64,000 nucleotides of DNA from Eucommia ulmoides. Its lineage: Eukaryota; Streptophyta; Magnoliopsida; Garryales; Eucommiaceae. Where the stretch lies: positions 39,190,712 to 39,254,711 of the forward strand of contig CM028335.1 of assembly GCA_016647705.1 (NCBI GenBank). Reading direction: 5' to 3'. The notes under the pieces are model-generated. The model saw nothing but the letters and a program-made list of their open reading frames with translations. It was not told the origin of the DNA and searched no databases. The translations under genes and the position numbers were made by a program. This document shows, in pieces, positions 36,701 through 44,519 of this stretch. Each line of letters opens with the position of its first letter. Position 1 is the stretch's first letter.

Positions 36701-39700
36701 CGTGAATTCTATGGAAGAGGAGATTAGCTCTAACTATATGTGCTATTCAACGACAAAAGAGTTGTGGGAAAATGTGAATCAGATGTATTTTGATTTGGGG
36801 GAATAAATCACAGATATTTGAATTGATTCTCAAGATTGGTGAGATGCGGCAAGGAGAAGACAATATTACCAAGTACTTCAATTTGTTGAAGCGTATTTGG
36901 CAGGATTTGGATCTATTCAACACTTATGAGTGGAAATCACCAGAAGATGCACGCCACCACAAGAAAGTCGTGGAAGATGGCCGTATTTTCAAGTTTTTGG
37001 TAGGACTCAATGTTGAGTTTGATGAAGTCAGGGGAAGAGTGATTGGGAGGCAGCCTCTCCCTTCGATCGGTGAAGTATTTTCAGAAGTAAGGAGAGAAGA
37101 AAGTCGGAGGAATGTTATGTTGGGCAAGAAAGGACCTAGGACTGCTGCAGAAGGCTCGGCTTTGGTGACCACTGGAGCAACATCATCCAAAACTCCTGTA
37201 TATCAGCGAAAATCTGGTGAGAAATCACGTGTGTGGTGTGACTACTATGACAGACCACGCCACACTTGTGAAAATTGTTGGAGGCTGCATGGGAAACCTA
37301 CAAATTGGAAGAGCAAGGCAGGAGAGAAAACAGGACACTTCCCCACTGCTAATGAGGCCGAAGCAAGCCCTTTCACCAAAGAGCAAGTTGAGCATCTTCT
37401 TACACTGCTGAAATCTGGTTCGTCGTCATTTAATCCTCCAAATGTTTCTGTGGCACACACAGGTAATAAATCAAAAGCTCTATCTTGTGGCATTAATTCG
37501 TTTGTTCCATGGATAATAGATTCAAGAGCTTTCGATCATATGACCAATTCCTTTAAATTTTTTCAATCCTATACACCATGTCCTGGAAATAAAAAGATTA
37601 AGATTGCAGATGGGAGTTTTTCCCCTATCGTAGGAAAATGTTTGATACAAATTTCAGAAAGAATAAATCTGAAATCTGTCCTCCATGTCCCTAAACTTGC
37701 TTGCAACCTCTTGTCTGTTAGCAAACTTTCTAAAGACTCTAATTGGTCTGTTACCTTTTTTGAATCTCATTGTGTTTTTCAGGACAGGAACTCGGGGATG
37801 ATGATTAGCAATGCTAGAATGATCAATGGTCTTTATTATTTTGAGGATAATTTACCTAGTTCTAAAATTGCTCAAGCGCTTAGTAGTATCAGTTCTATGT
37901 CTGCTTATGATCAAATAATGGTTTGGCATTACAGATTGGGCCATCCTAGTTTTATCTATCTAAAACGCTTGTTTCCATCATTATTTAAGAATAATGACCC
38001 CTTAATATTTAAACGTGAAAGTTGTTTACTTGCAAAAAACCAATAGAAAAGTTATATTCCAAAACCATATCAACCTTCAAAACCGTTTTATCTTTTCCAC
38101 AGTAATGTTTGGGGGCCTTCAAGGGTAACCACGGTTTTAGGTAAAAAATGGTTTGTAACCTTTATAGATGATCATACTCGTCTTTGTTGGGTCTACTTGA
38201 TGTGTGAGAAATCTGAAGTTGAAAAAATATTTAAAGATTTTTACAATATGATAGAAAATCAATTTCAAGCAAAGATAAGCATTTTAAGATCAGATAATGG
38301 AACGGAGTACTACAATAAAGATTTAGAAACCTTTTTACAAAGAAAAGGAATTTTACATCAATCTTCATGTCCAGATACTCCTGAACAAAATGGGATAGCC
38401 GAGCGAAAAAACAAACATCTTTTAGAAGTAGCTCGCGCTATGATGTTTTACATGAACTTGCCAAATATTGGTGGGGGGATGCTGTTTTAACTGCATCATA
38501 TTTGATTAAGAGGATGCCTACTAGAGTTTTGCAGCATATCACTCCATTGGATTGCTTGAAAAAATATTTTTCAGAATCCCGAATAAACTCAGATTTGCCA
38601 TTAAAAATCTTTGGCTGCACTGCATATGTGCACATTCCAAAAAGATCACTGTCTAAATTAGACCCAAGAGCATAAAAATGTATTTTTTTGGGATATGTTC
38701 CAAATAAAAAGGGTTACAAATTTTTCAACCCATTGACAAAGAAATTTCATATTACCATGAATGCAACTTTTTTGGAAAATTTACCTTTTTTCCGCAAAAA
38801 TTTAATTCAGGGGGAGAAGCTAGGAGAATCAAATTTTTAGGAAACAGAACCTTTACCACAAATAGTTTTTTATCCTATTAAAGAAAAATCTACTAAAATA
38901 GATAAGGAAACTAGGATCACTCAATCTGGAAACAATGAATTTGAATTTGACATTGGTCTGTCAGATATGGAAATACTACGAATGCAAAAAAATCGATTTA
39001 TTCTAGGAAAAATATTCTTGAAAGAGGTAAAGATTCTTTGTTTCGCTCAGCACACGACCATGTGGAATTCCTGAGTGAAGTCCATCCAAATGAATCAGGT
39101 AATTCAGGTACTATTAATTCACCATTTTCCTTATCTTGTATTCCAAATTCTAGTGAAACAGTTGCCACTGAATCTAGTACGAACCTTGTACCTGCTTTTC
39201 CTATCCAAGAAACAGACCTTAATCTTTCTATTGCCCTGAGAAAAGGAACCTGAAGTTGTACTAGACATCCTATTGCCAAGTATATATCCTATGGCAACCT
39301 TTCTGCCAAGTATAGAGCTTTTACTACAAAGATTTCAAAACTTGTGGTCCCTAGAAATATTAAGGAGGCATTAGATGAATCGAAATGGAGATCAGCCGTG
39401 CTTGAAGAGATGGAGGCATTAAGGAAGAATGGTACGTGGGAGGTGGTTGAGCTACCTAGTGAAAAAAGGGTTGTAGGGTGCAAATGGGTGTTCACTGTCA
39501 AAAGTAAAGCCGATGGTAGTATAGAGAGGTATAAAGCTAGACTAGTAGCAAAAGGTGTTACTCAGACCTATGGAATAGATTACCAAGAAACTTTTGCTCC
39601 TGTAGCGAAGATAAGTACAATACGGATCTTGTTGGCTCTTGCTGTGAATTCTAGCTGGCCTCTGTTTAAACTTCATGTAAAAAATGCTTTTCTCAATGGT

Positions 39701-42631
39701 GACCTAGAAGAAGAAGTGTTTATGAACCTACCATCGGGCTTTGAGGAAGAACTTGGGGTTGGAAAAGTCTACAGACTAAAAAAATCCCTGTATGGACTCA
39801 AGCAGTCACCTAGGGCATTGTTTGATCGTTTTGGCAAGGCAATGAGGAGGTACGGATTTATACAGAGTCAAGTGGATCACACCATGTTTTACAAGCATTC
39901 AAGAGAAGGTAAAGTTGTCATCTTAATTGTGTATGTTGATGATATTATCTTGACAGGAGATGATTGTAGTGAAATGGATAGACTAAAGAGGAAATTAGCT
40001 GAAGAATTTGAAATCAAAGACCTGGGAGTGTTAAAATACTTCCTTGGAATGGAGTTTGCAAGGTCTAAGGAAGGAATTATTGTAAATCGACGTAAGTATG
40101 TACTTGATTTACTTGAAGAAATAGGTATGTTGGGTTGTAAACCGGCAGAAACTCCCATGGAACCAAATGTAAAGTTGCAACCAGCCAGTACTAAAGACGT
40201 AAAGGATAAGGAGTGATATAAAAGACTTGTTGGTAGACTTATTTATCTGTCACACACACGTCCGGACATAGCCTTCTCTGTAAGTGCAGTTAGCCAGTTT
40301 ATGCATTCACCTGGCCCTAAGCATTTTGAAGTTGTTTACAGGATCCTAAGATATTTAAAGGGGACACCGTGCAAAGGGCTTCTATTTAAATCCTGAGGAC
40401 ACCTTTAGATTGAGGCCTACACCGATGCGGATTGGGCTGGGAGTATAGCTGACAGGAGATCAACTTCTGGTTATTGTACTTATGTTGTTGGTAACTTAGT
40501 AACTTGGCGTACTAAGAAGCAGAATGTAGTTGCAAGAAGTAGTGCAGAGGCTGAGTTCAGGGCAGTTGCTCTTGGTATTTGTGAAGTAATGTGGATCAAG
40601 AGAATACTGCAAGAGTTGAGAGTTTCAGAAGATCTACCTATGAAGTTGTATTGTGACAATAAGGCTGCTATTTCTATTGCTCATAATCCAGTTCTTCATG
40701 ATCGCATGAAGCACGTTGAAGTGGACAAGCAGTTTATTAAAGAGAAAATAGAAGGCGGTTTGGTATGCATGATCTATGTTCCAACTGAAGATCAAGTGGC
40801 TGATTTACTCACAAAGGGACTATCAAAAAAACAATTCGATTTTTTAGTAAGCAAGCTGGCTATGAAAGATATTTTTAGACCAGCTTGAGGGGGAGTGTAG
40901 AAAAACCGAAACTGTGTTTAGGAAAGAATCCATGAATAGCTGTAATTTATGAGTAGGCTACTGTCAAATCTGTATATTTAGGAAAGTATTGTTAGCAGTT
41001 ATTTGCTTCCTAGAATTAGTGATATTGTTTCCTATTTTAATTAGGCTCTAATTATATAAAAGTCTATTCAATGAATGAAATTAATTATTCCCCAATATCC
41101 TTCTTTTCAAGTCGTTCAAACCCTATATTTTTGGTTCATGATTCGTTATAATCATTGGGTCAAGATCATTACTTATACCGTTGGTTCGCGTTTCGTTCAT
41201 AAACATTGGGTCAAGGTAATCTATCCTAAATTTTGTATTTTCGTGTTCCTATCTTTTCGTTTATAAATCCGAATTTAGTTCGATCCTTCGCAAAAAAACC
41301 CTAAATTGGTTTCGGGTCTCAATAATGCTTGGTAAGGTTCTCATCAGAGCGAATATGAATGCCTTGCCTTCCAAATAGAAATTTTGTTAATATTTTGATG
41401 TATTGGAGATAGTGCTAAGATCCTTCTTTTCAAGTTGTTCAAACCCTATATCTTTGGTTCATGATTCGTTATAATCATTGGGTTAAGATCATTACTTATA
41501 CCGTTGGTTCGCGTTTCGTTCATAAATATTGGGTCAAGGTAATCTATCCTAAATTCTGTATTTTCGTGTTCCTATCTTTTCGTTTATAAATCTGAATTTA
41601 GTTCGGTCCTTCGCGAAAAAACTCGAAGTTGGTTTCGGATCTCAATAATGCTTGGTAAGGTTCTTATCAGAGCGAATATGAATGCCTTGCCTTCCAAATA
41701 TAAATTTTGTTAATATTTTGATGTAGTGGAGATAATGCTAAGATCTTTGATCCAATGAAGATGGTGATGTTGGGCTGATAACTCAACTGTCAAGTACTAT
41801 AATAGGCATGCAAAAATACTTCTTACTACAACCGAGATTTGAGGTAGGCCCATAATTTTTCATACTGCACTTTCACCATCTTCCCCTTTCTCTAAGTCCA
41901 AGTTACAGAGATTTGGAACTAGGTTGGGCTGATATAATTCCTTCAACGCTTTAATCATTTTCCTTGTTAATTTGCAATTTTTGTGGTGAGGATGGTGATT
42001 TCTGATGGGGCTGTGGTGTTTCGAGGAGTTGGGGGGAAACAGGGAGATAACGGAAAGGAGAAAAGAGGAAGATTTTCTAACGGAAAAATATTTTCAGTTT
42101 ACTTGTCAGAGGGCAAAGTCGACCGTTTTTTATACTAATTTTTTTTAAGTCAGCCATTTTCAAAAGTGTACCTGTATCTTAAAACACATAGGGGATGTAT
42201 ATGGTATTTGAAAAATGTGAGGGGGTCTGGCTGTTCAAGTACTAAATGATATGGGGTGGCATTGGTATTATCCCATATTATTAATTGACAATATGTGCTG
42301 TTGCTTCTGTTTTTCCCAAGCAGTCGTATCATTCTCGTGAATGTGTTAAAATGTCTTTTTCTAATGTAGAGTTCAAACAACTTCATTATGTCTTTTATTT
42401 TATTTTATTTTTTATTTTTTTATATTTTTGGGTAGAATAGTTTATAGTAACATAGAATTATGTCTCTCATAGATGGACTTCACTTGTCTCTGCAGGGAAA
42501 GTGTCAGTTGGGATGTAAAGCTAGCATTGAGATTTAAAGACGGTCAGAGAAAGATTGTCTCCTCGATTGTAACTTCCTGTAAAGCTGGGCGTGAGTTTGT
42601 CGAATGTGAATTGCACAAACTTATGAAATAG
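12678..42631 (+). CDS. SET-domain protein lysine methyltransferase, Rubisco-LSMT/SETD class (seven 3' exons)
   Basis: The coding exons are 12678-12810, 18372-18448, 19134-19331, 28777-28966, 29145-29329, 29455-29555 and 42496-42631. Every intron is GT-AG, the phases agree (0,1,0,0,1,0,2 entering each exon) and the exons sum to 1020 bases, or 339 codons and a TAG. Exon 3 ends in GFLNHS, the SET catalytic-site Asn-His-Ser. Exon 4 has [16 protein letters not shown] and [13 protein letters not shown], the SET tyrosine region. Exons 5-7 form the alpha-helical LSMT substrate-binding domain. Such enzymes use S-adenosylmethionine to methylate lysines on proteins. The AdoMet-binding N-terminus is not in view, so the 5' exons must be further left. 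From memory it resembles the Arabidopsis At2g18850 type, which I could not check. The frame is intact throughout, so the gene is probably functional despite about 29 kb of introns. Confidence 0.9.
13145..14290 (-). pseudogene. 5'-truncated LINE fragment in intron 1
   Basis: On the minus strand, ORF 14174-13962 reads [17 protein letters not shown], then [17 protein letters not shown], the zf-RVT zinc-binding region. Nearer the 3' end, [18 protein letters not shown] is the RNase H end. The 3' terminus at 13145 (AAACCTTGGTGGTGCGAG on plus) resembles that of the LINE at 19518, so both belong to one family. It lies antisense to the SET gene. Confidence 0.75.
14908..15573. repeat. Tandem duplication, two units of about 330 bp
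   Basis: Unit 1 (14908-15236) and unit 2 (15237-15573) share the same order of segments: CAACCCAAT..TGGACAACTA, AAATGGGTACTTTTT, GTATCAGCATTTTGGGAAAAA, GAAAGATGATG, AAAAAGACACATTTAGGAGA and the GAGAGAGAGCGTTAGGATA end. They differ at scattered bases and short indels, so the duplication is not recent. Confidence 0.85.
16995..17467. mobile_element. MITE, Harbinger-like family 1, copy 1
   Basis: Ends GGCGTTTGGTAACCGTTTC and GAAACGGTTACCAAACTGGGCC (start quoted), which are inverted repeats over at least 16 bases. The flanks show AAA on both sides, a poor form of the 3-bp TTA/TAA target. The core (17150-17270) is GC-rich with GGCGGCGG and GCCGGC units unlike its surroundings. Related copies are at 43107 and 44520. 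Confidence 0.75.
17640..17960 (+). pseudogene. Possible LINE zf-RVT-region scrap
   Basis: [11 protein letters not shown] at about 17697-17729, then [17 protein letters not shown], resembles the post-RT region of plant LINEs ([10 protein letters not shown]). It is short, and a stop lies just after. Confidence 0.4.
18170..18191. repeat. Homopolymer of 22 G
   Basis: An uninterrupted G run in intron 1, followed by CAGGGGG. Its length is uncertain in any assembly. Confidence 0.9.
18372..18448 (+). CDS. SET gene exon 2
   Basis: Acceptor TACAG/GG, donor AAAGAG/GTTATC (weak). It encodes [19 protein letters not shown] and IVQAKE. The split Gly codon joins exon 1 in frame. Confidence 0.88.
18963..19012. 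repeat. C23 followed by A27
   Basis: Two abutting homopolymers in intron 2 (18449-19133). The intron is otherwise plain AT-rich sequence. Confidence 0.9.
19134..19331 (+). CDS. SET gene exon 3 (catalytic Asn-His-Ser)
   Basis: Acceptor TTATTGCAG, donor CATTCG/GTTGGT. It encodes [56 protein letters not shown] and [12 protein letters not shown] is the conserved SET motif that contacts AdoMet. Confidence 0.92.
19498..21400 (-). mobile_element. 5'-truncated plant LINE in intron 3, antisense
   Basis: A T-rich tract at 19498-19516 (the poly(A) tail in reverse) precedes the 3' end. Moving leftward along the element: [19 protein letters not shown] (RT thumb, ORF 20749-20510), [12 protein letters not shown] (FADD catalytic box, about 20800-20840), KAYDRSNW (about 21085) and [15 protein letters not shown] upstream. 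RNase H begins near 20270 ([11 protein letters not shown]) and ends with [17 protein letters not shown] at about 19900. Stops and shifts are frequent. Confidence 0.8.
19582..19670. repeat. Short tandem repeat, two units of about 50 bp
   Basis: GGCTAGCCCTTACTGGTAGA and GGCTGGCCCTTGCTGGTAGA each lead into AGGTACAAG, about 51 bp apart. They sit in the 3' part of the LINE. Confidence 0.7.
21441..21720. mobile_element. MITE-like fragment, left half
   Basis: Begins GAGGTTGTGTTTGGGTGG. This matches the inverted right end found at 52229-52251 (CTTACCCAAACGCAACC). Internal palindromes such as AAGGATTTTGAAATCCTT and a CTTCTTCTCCTCC tract follow. No right end is visible here. Confidence 0.45.
21720..23905 (-). 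pseudogene. Degenerate Ty1/copia fragment, RT end and RNase H
   Basis: The minus strand gives [19 protein letters not shown] and GIRKFVG near 21840-21920, then NIVITMGL and RSHQYPNT nearer 21720. These match copia RNase H (ADSTTEAEYIAAS, CDNNGAI, RSHQ). Upstream, [12 protein letters not shown] at about 23010-23060 resembles GSLMYAMLCTRPD. Beyond about 23260 I see no domain. The region is very decayed and is a likely reading, not a firm one. Confidence 0.5.
24201..25363. mobile_element. hAT-like non-autonomous DNA element, 1.16 kb
   Basis: The terminal inverted repeats CTAGGAAGCACGGACAC and GTGTCCATGCTTCCTAG match at 16 of 17 positions. The flanks GGACATG (left) and GGCACATG (right) look like an 8-bp target duplication with one base lost. 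Sub-terminal GACACG units are repeated on both sides. I recognise no transposase. A minus-strand frame of 185 codons (25354-24797) is rich in Leu, Ser and Phe and matches nothing I know. Confidence 0.75.
24687..24717. repeat. (TA)n microsatellite
   Basis: About 15 TA units inside the hAT-like element. Confidence 0.9.
26112..26215 (+). repeat. Probable 3' LTR start of the copia fragment
   Basis: It follows the polypurine tract directly and begins TATTAGAGTTATT. Its right end is unclear and it has no partner. Confidence 0.4.
26347..26712 (+). repeat. Tat-like gypsy LTR, 366 bp
   Basis: Begins TGTAACAATCTTC and ends GGCTTCATCA. A purine-rich CTCGGGGGGCAG lies just upstream, and the primer site TGGCGCCGTTTGTGGGAA (26716-26733) lies 3 bases downstream. 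CTTATAAATA at about 26489 could be the TATA box. The partner LTR is not in view. Confidence 0.65.
26716..26733 (+). other. Primer-binding site, TGGCGCCG type
   Basis: TGGCGCCGTTTGTGGGAA. This class of site is typical of Tat/Athila-type gypsy elements. It is followed by a leader with a short frame starting [13 protein letters not shown] at about 26804. Confidence 0.65.
28777..28966 (+). CDS. SET gene exon 4 (SET tyrosine region)
   Basis: Acceptor TTCACAG, donor CACTGG/GTATAC. It encodes [37 protein letters not shown] and [18 protein letters not shown], then NPYDVIPL. It follows the NHS of exon 3 directly, giving NHSICPH. Confidence 0.92.
29145..29329 (+). CDS. SET gene exon 5
   Basis: Acceptor CTGCTGTAG, donor ACTCCT/GTAACA. 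It encodes [33 protein letters not shown] and [17 protein letters not shown], the start of the substrate-binding domain. Flanked by short introns of 178 and 125 bp. Confidence 0.88.
29455..29555 (+). CDS. SET gene exon 6
   Basis: Acceptor ATTTCCAG, donor GACAG/GTATAT. It encodes [18 protein letters not shown] and [16 protein letters not shown], a helical part of the LSMT substrate-binding domain. If the donor is skipped the frame reads on 36 codons to a stop at 29667, a possible truncated form. Confidence 0.88.
29902..30006 (-). repeat. Possible truncated 3' LTR of the antisense copia
   Basis: GATAAAGAGTGATTTTAC and CTCCATTATATAGCGAAAAC loosely resemble GATAAAG..AGTGATATG and CTCTATTTATATAGAAAAC at 34643-34727. 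The match is patchy, so this is suggestive only. Confidence 0.3.
30007..31587 (-). pseudogene. Copia reverse transcriptase and RNase H, antisense element
   Basis: 31587-30949 carries [53 protein letters not shown] and [15 protein letters not shown]. 30924-30217 carries [51 protein letters not shown] and [19 protein letters not shown]. 30201-30007 ends RNase H with [19 protein letters not shown]. Two stops or shifts separate the three frames. Confidence 0.85.
31744..32736 (-). pseudogene. Copia GAG-pre-integrase and integrase, antisense element
   Basis: A 330-codon frame: [16 protein letters not shown] (His of the zinc-binding domain), [11 protein letters not shown] (first catalytic Asp), [12 protein letters not shown] (second), [19 protein letters not shown] (catalytic Glu) and the C-terminal FGCVCFAH and CVFLGYS motifs. 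Still an open frame. Confidence 0.88.
33888..34497. mobile_element. hAT-type MITE, 610 bp
   Basis: The terminal repeats TAGGGCTGGCAAAATAGGTA and its inverse ATACCTGTTTTGCCAGCTCTA (start quoted) are close inverted copies. A perfect 8-bp target duplication CTGCTAGG lies at 33880-33887 and 34498-34505. The TAG..TGGCAA start and 8-bp duplication are hAT hallmarks. The interior is packed with ACACGA/TCGTGT and ATCGTGT words on both strands and has no coding frame. Confidence 0.9.
34626..34641 (-). other. Primer-binding site of the antisense copia
   Basis: The reverse complement reads TGGTATCAAGAGCAGG, the tRNA-iMet type. It directly follows an LTR end TTATCA (34642-34647 in reverse). Confidence 0.7.
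34642..34870 (-). repeat. Probable 5' LTR of the antisense copia
   Basis: It ends in CA next to the primer-binding site and contains TATTTATATAG in reverse. The outer end is a guess, because no clear partner LTR or target duplication was found. Confidence 0.45.
36140..36356 (+). repeat. 5' LTR of the sense copia
   Basis: Begins TATAGAAAAACC (the 3' copy has TGTAG) and ends CTTTTCAAGT. ATTATATAAAAG at about 36295-36306 is a likely TATA box. Confidence 0.92.
36357..36367 (+). other. Primer-binding site of the sense copia
   Basis: TGGTATCAAAG abuts the 5' LTR. It is of the tRNA-iMet type. Confidence 0.85.
36435..38046 (+). pseudogene. Copia gag and protease, sense element
   Basis: 36435-36698 starts [19 protein letters not shown] and continues [19 protein letters not shown], a gag start (UBN2/retrotrans-gag type). 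A stop at 36696-36698 separates it from the 418-codon frame 36790-38046. That frame carries [14 protein letters not shown], a knuckle [14 protein letters not shown] (the second Cys replaced by Tyr), protease [15 protein letters not shown] (active-site DSGA changed to DSRA) and the pre-integrase domain with [11 protein letters not shown]. The damaged protease and knuckle imply it cannot mature on its own. Confidence 0.88.
38047..38730 (+). pseudogene. Copia integrase, sense element
   Basis: [11 protein letters not shown] has Asn where the first catalytic Asp should be. [13 protein letters not shown] keeps the second, and [19 protein letters not shown] keeps the Glu. The frame 38197-38490 is open. 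A shift follows at the PNIGGGMLF end, then [14 protein letters not shown] and [16 protein letters not shown] in another frame. Confidence 0.88.
39344..40216 (+). pseudogene. Copia reverse transcriptase, sense element
   Basis: A 290-codon open frame: [103 protein letters not shown] (catalytic box intact) and [16 protein letters not shown]. It ends at a stop just before the [17 protein letters not shown] linker. Confidence 0.9.
40217..40888 (+). pseudogene. Copia RNase H, sense element
   Basis: [72 protein letters not shown] and [16 protein letters not shown]. One in-frame stop (KS then TGA, about 40396) is visible. The last 99 codons are open and end at 40888, 7 bases before the 3' LTR. Confidence 0.88.
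40896..41112 (+). repeat. 3' LTR of the sense copia
   Basis: Begins TGTAGAAAAACC after GAGGGGGAG and ends CTTTTCAAGT. Confidence 0.92.
41097..41743. repeat. Tandem duplication of about 323 bp covering the copia/gypsy junction
   Basis: Unit 1 is 41097-41419 and unit 2 is 41420-41743. Each begins ATCCTTCTTTTCAAG, which is the last part of the copia LTR, then GTTCAAACCCTATAT and on through the gypsy LTR end and its flank. Because the unit contains copia sequence, the duplication came after the copia insertion. Confidence 0.85.
42496..42631 (+). CDS. SET gene last exon
   Basis: The acceptor TCTCTGCAG is followed by GGAAAGTG. Joined to exon 6 it gives [36 protein letters not shown] and [10 protein letters not shown], then TAG. 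This is the usual C-terminal helix of the family and lies 12.9 kb from exon 6. Confidence 0.9.
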
Positions 42632-43106
42632 GGCTGGTATGAATGGATGTATCAGGCCACAGGAGCTGTAGTTGCTTCTTAATTATCAAGTCTTCTGAAT
42701 AGTGTAGGGCCAATTATCATGATATGATGAAGTTGCCCTTAAAAAAATTCATTTGAGATGCAGGGGGACTCCACACAATTGACTGTGGTTGGATTACGTT
42801 TTAATGAGTGTGAACTCCACATGGTCAATGGAAGTGTGTGTATCATTGGGTTCTACTTCTTTTTGCACTTGTCTCTTCTTGATACTTCTCAAAGGCAGAC
42901 ATGATGTGATAGGTATTTATGGAAATTTACACAGGTAATCATGCAATTTGGAACCCTAAGCACCAATCACACAATGAAATCGCCTTTTCTCTCTCAAATC
43001 ACCAAAACATTTCAACTGCGATTTTTCTTCGATGGTGATGATGAAAGGGCGATCTCAAATGAAAAATCTGAATATGGTTGATGATCATGTCTTGCTCGGA
43101 GATTTA
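42632..43106 (+). other. Probable 3' UTR and downstream flank of the SET gene
   Basis: No frame. AT-rich, as expected for a 3' UTR. I cannot place the poly(A) site. Confidence 0.5.
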
Positions 43107-44054
43107 GGGCCCGTTTGGTATCCGTTTCGTGCCCATGCCATGCAGTGGGATGAGAATGGGATGAGAATCCTGTTTCCCTCTTGGGAGCAGAATCGCATTT
43201 GATAACGATAATTATTTTTTTGGTTCTGGGAAAAGAATCGCGTTTAGTAACGATTTTATCATAGAAATTAAAAACGAACCTTAAACCATAAGCAATCGAA
43301 TCCTAAATCACAATTAAAAAATCATCAATCCTAAAGTTCAATCGAAATTGAAATCATAAACCCAATTGAAATCGAAATCCTAAACTCCAATGGAAAGTGA
43401 AATCGAAATTGAAATCCTAAATCTCAATCAAAATTGAAATCGAAATCAAAATTCTAAACCTCAATTGAAATCGATATCGAATTTGAAATCAAAATCGATT
43501 TAAACTCTTGAAATTGAAATTGAACGGGCTGTGATTTAAACCTTCGAAATCGAAACCCTAGTCGTGCGAAGAAATCGATTTCAATTTCGAAACCAAAACC
43601 CTAAGCATGAAGAACAAGCGAAGGAGACGAAGCAGATGCGAAGGAGACAAAGTAGAGATGAAGCAGACGGAGGAGGAGGACGAGGAGGACGATGGCGACA
43701 AGACGGAGGGGGAGGGACGAACCAGACGCGAAGAACACAAAGAACAAGAAGAAGAAAAAAGAAGAAAGCGAAAGAGAAAAAAAAAAAAGAAAGCTTACAA
43801 AGTTTGAAGAGTGGATCTCACTAACAAATCAGAAAATGACGGTCGTGTCCTTTTTAGAGAATGAGAATGTGATAAGAATGATAGGAAACAATTTTTTTTT
43901 TTTTTTGTTTCTCACTTCTTAAGAAAAATTAGAAATGATTTTTGATTTTGAGATGAAAATACGAACAGAAACAGATTTATCAAAGGTTATGTCTAAATAT
44001 AAATTCCAAAAATCTGAAAATGGGATGGGATGAGAATGATTATCACACATGACC
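43107..44054. mobile_element. MITE, Harbinger-like family 1, copy 2 (948 bp)
   Basis: The target TTA is at 43104-43106 and 44055-44057. It begins GGGCCCGTTTGGTATCCG and ends in a decayed inverse ATCACACATGACC. The interior has repeated AATCGAAAT words and an AG-rich GAGGAGGACGAGGAGGACG stretch that creates long spurious frames (43564-43922). Confidence 0.75.
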
Positions 44055-44519
44055 TTAGATACCACACTCATTTCATATGGGTGTTATATGAAACTTATAC
44101 GTATTGTTTTATTTAGGTTTGTAATTGGTTCTCCGTTAATACAAAAGTTTGAATTTTGTAGGTACTGTTGATTAGTGTTTGTGTAAAGTAGATTTTGCAT
44201 TGTTTATGGAATTGTTTGTTTGTGTATTATTCATTGCTTTTAGAAACATAATGTCTGCTTTATGTGGCCAAAAAAATCCATCTAACAAAATGATTTTGCG
44301 CAATCTTAACAAAATCAACTTGATCTAATAAACTTATCCATCGTATCGAAATATATTCCATATAATGGGGTTTTGTTGGTTGTATCTACCGTTATTGCGT
44401 TATAGACATTGAAAATGTGTACGTTTATGTACATATGAATTTCACAATCATGTTTAAATCAACATGAACTAATACACGGACTATTTTAAAATGTATTCAA
44501 CGTATATGATGTTATTTTA
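44055..44519. other. Unassigned spacer between MITEs
   Basis: AT-rich. I see nothing in it. Confidence 0.5.

Larger units (their letters stand above)
36140..41112 (+). mobile_element. Nearly complete Ty1/copia retrotransposon, 4973 bp
   Basis: LTRs 36140-36356 and 40896-41112 are both 217 bp and differ at six positions by my count. A perfect 5-bp target duplication CGTTC lies at 36135-36139 and 41113-41117. The primer-binding site TGGTATCAAAG starts at 36357, and the polypurine tract TTGAGGGGGAG ends at 40895. Gag, protease, integrase, RT and RNase H are all present in order but interrupted by a few stops. It sits in the sense direction of the SET gene, so its LTR poly(A) signals could affect the host transcript. 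Confidence 0.93.
35524..41346. mobile_element. Solo gypsy-type LTR (845 bp net), split by a copia element
   Basis: The left part 35524-36139 begins TGATGAGAATCAACGAGC. The right part 41118-41346 ends GGTTCTCATCA. Flanks GAGCA (35519-35523) and GAGCG (41347-41351) are a 4-of-5 target duplication. The intact relative at 56323-57189 runs straight through the point where the copia entered. The [15 protein letters not shown] start resembles the last codons of a gypsy polyprotein, so the LTR may overlap the coding end. Confidence 0.8.
29556..42495 (+). other. SET gene intron 6, 12.9 kb
   Basis: Holds two copia elements in opposite orientation and a gypsy solo LTR. 29668-29900, 34870-35523 and 41744-42495 show nothing I recognise. 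Confidence 0.8.

Noticed and set aside
41118..41346. A second independent gypsy LTR insertion right of the copia
   Set aside because: It is the continuation of the LTR that starts at 35524. The CGTTC duplication and the intact relative at 56323-57189 show one LTR split by the copia.
43564..43922. Several overlapping Arg/Lys/Glu-rich frames
   Set aside because: They arise in every plus frame from an AG-rich tract inside a MITE, which is low-complexity sequence, not a gene.
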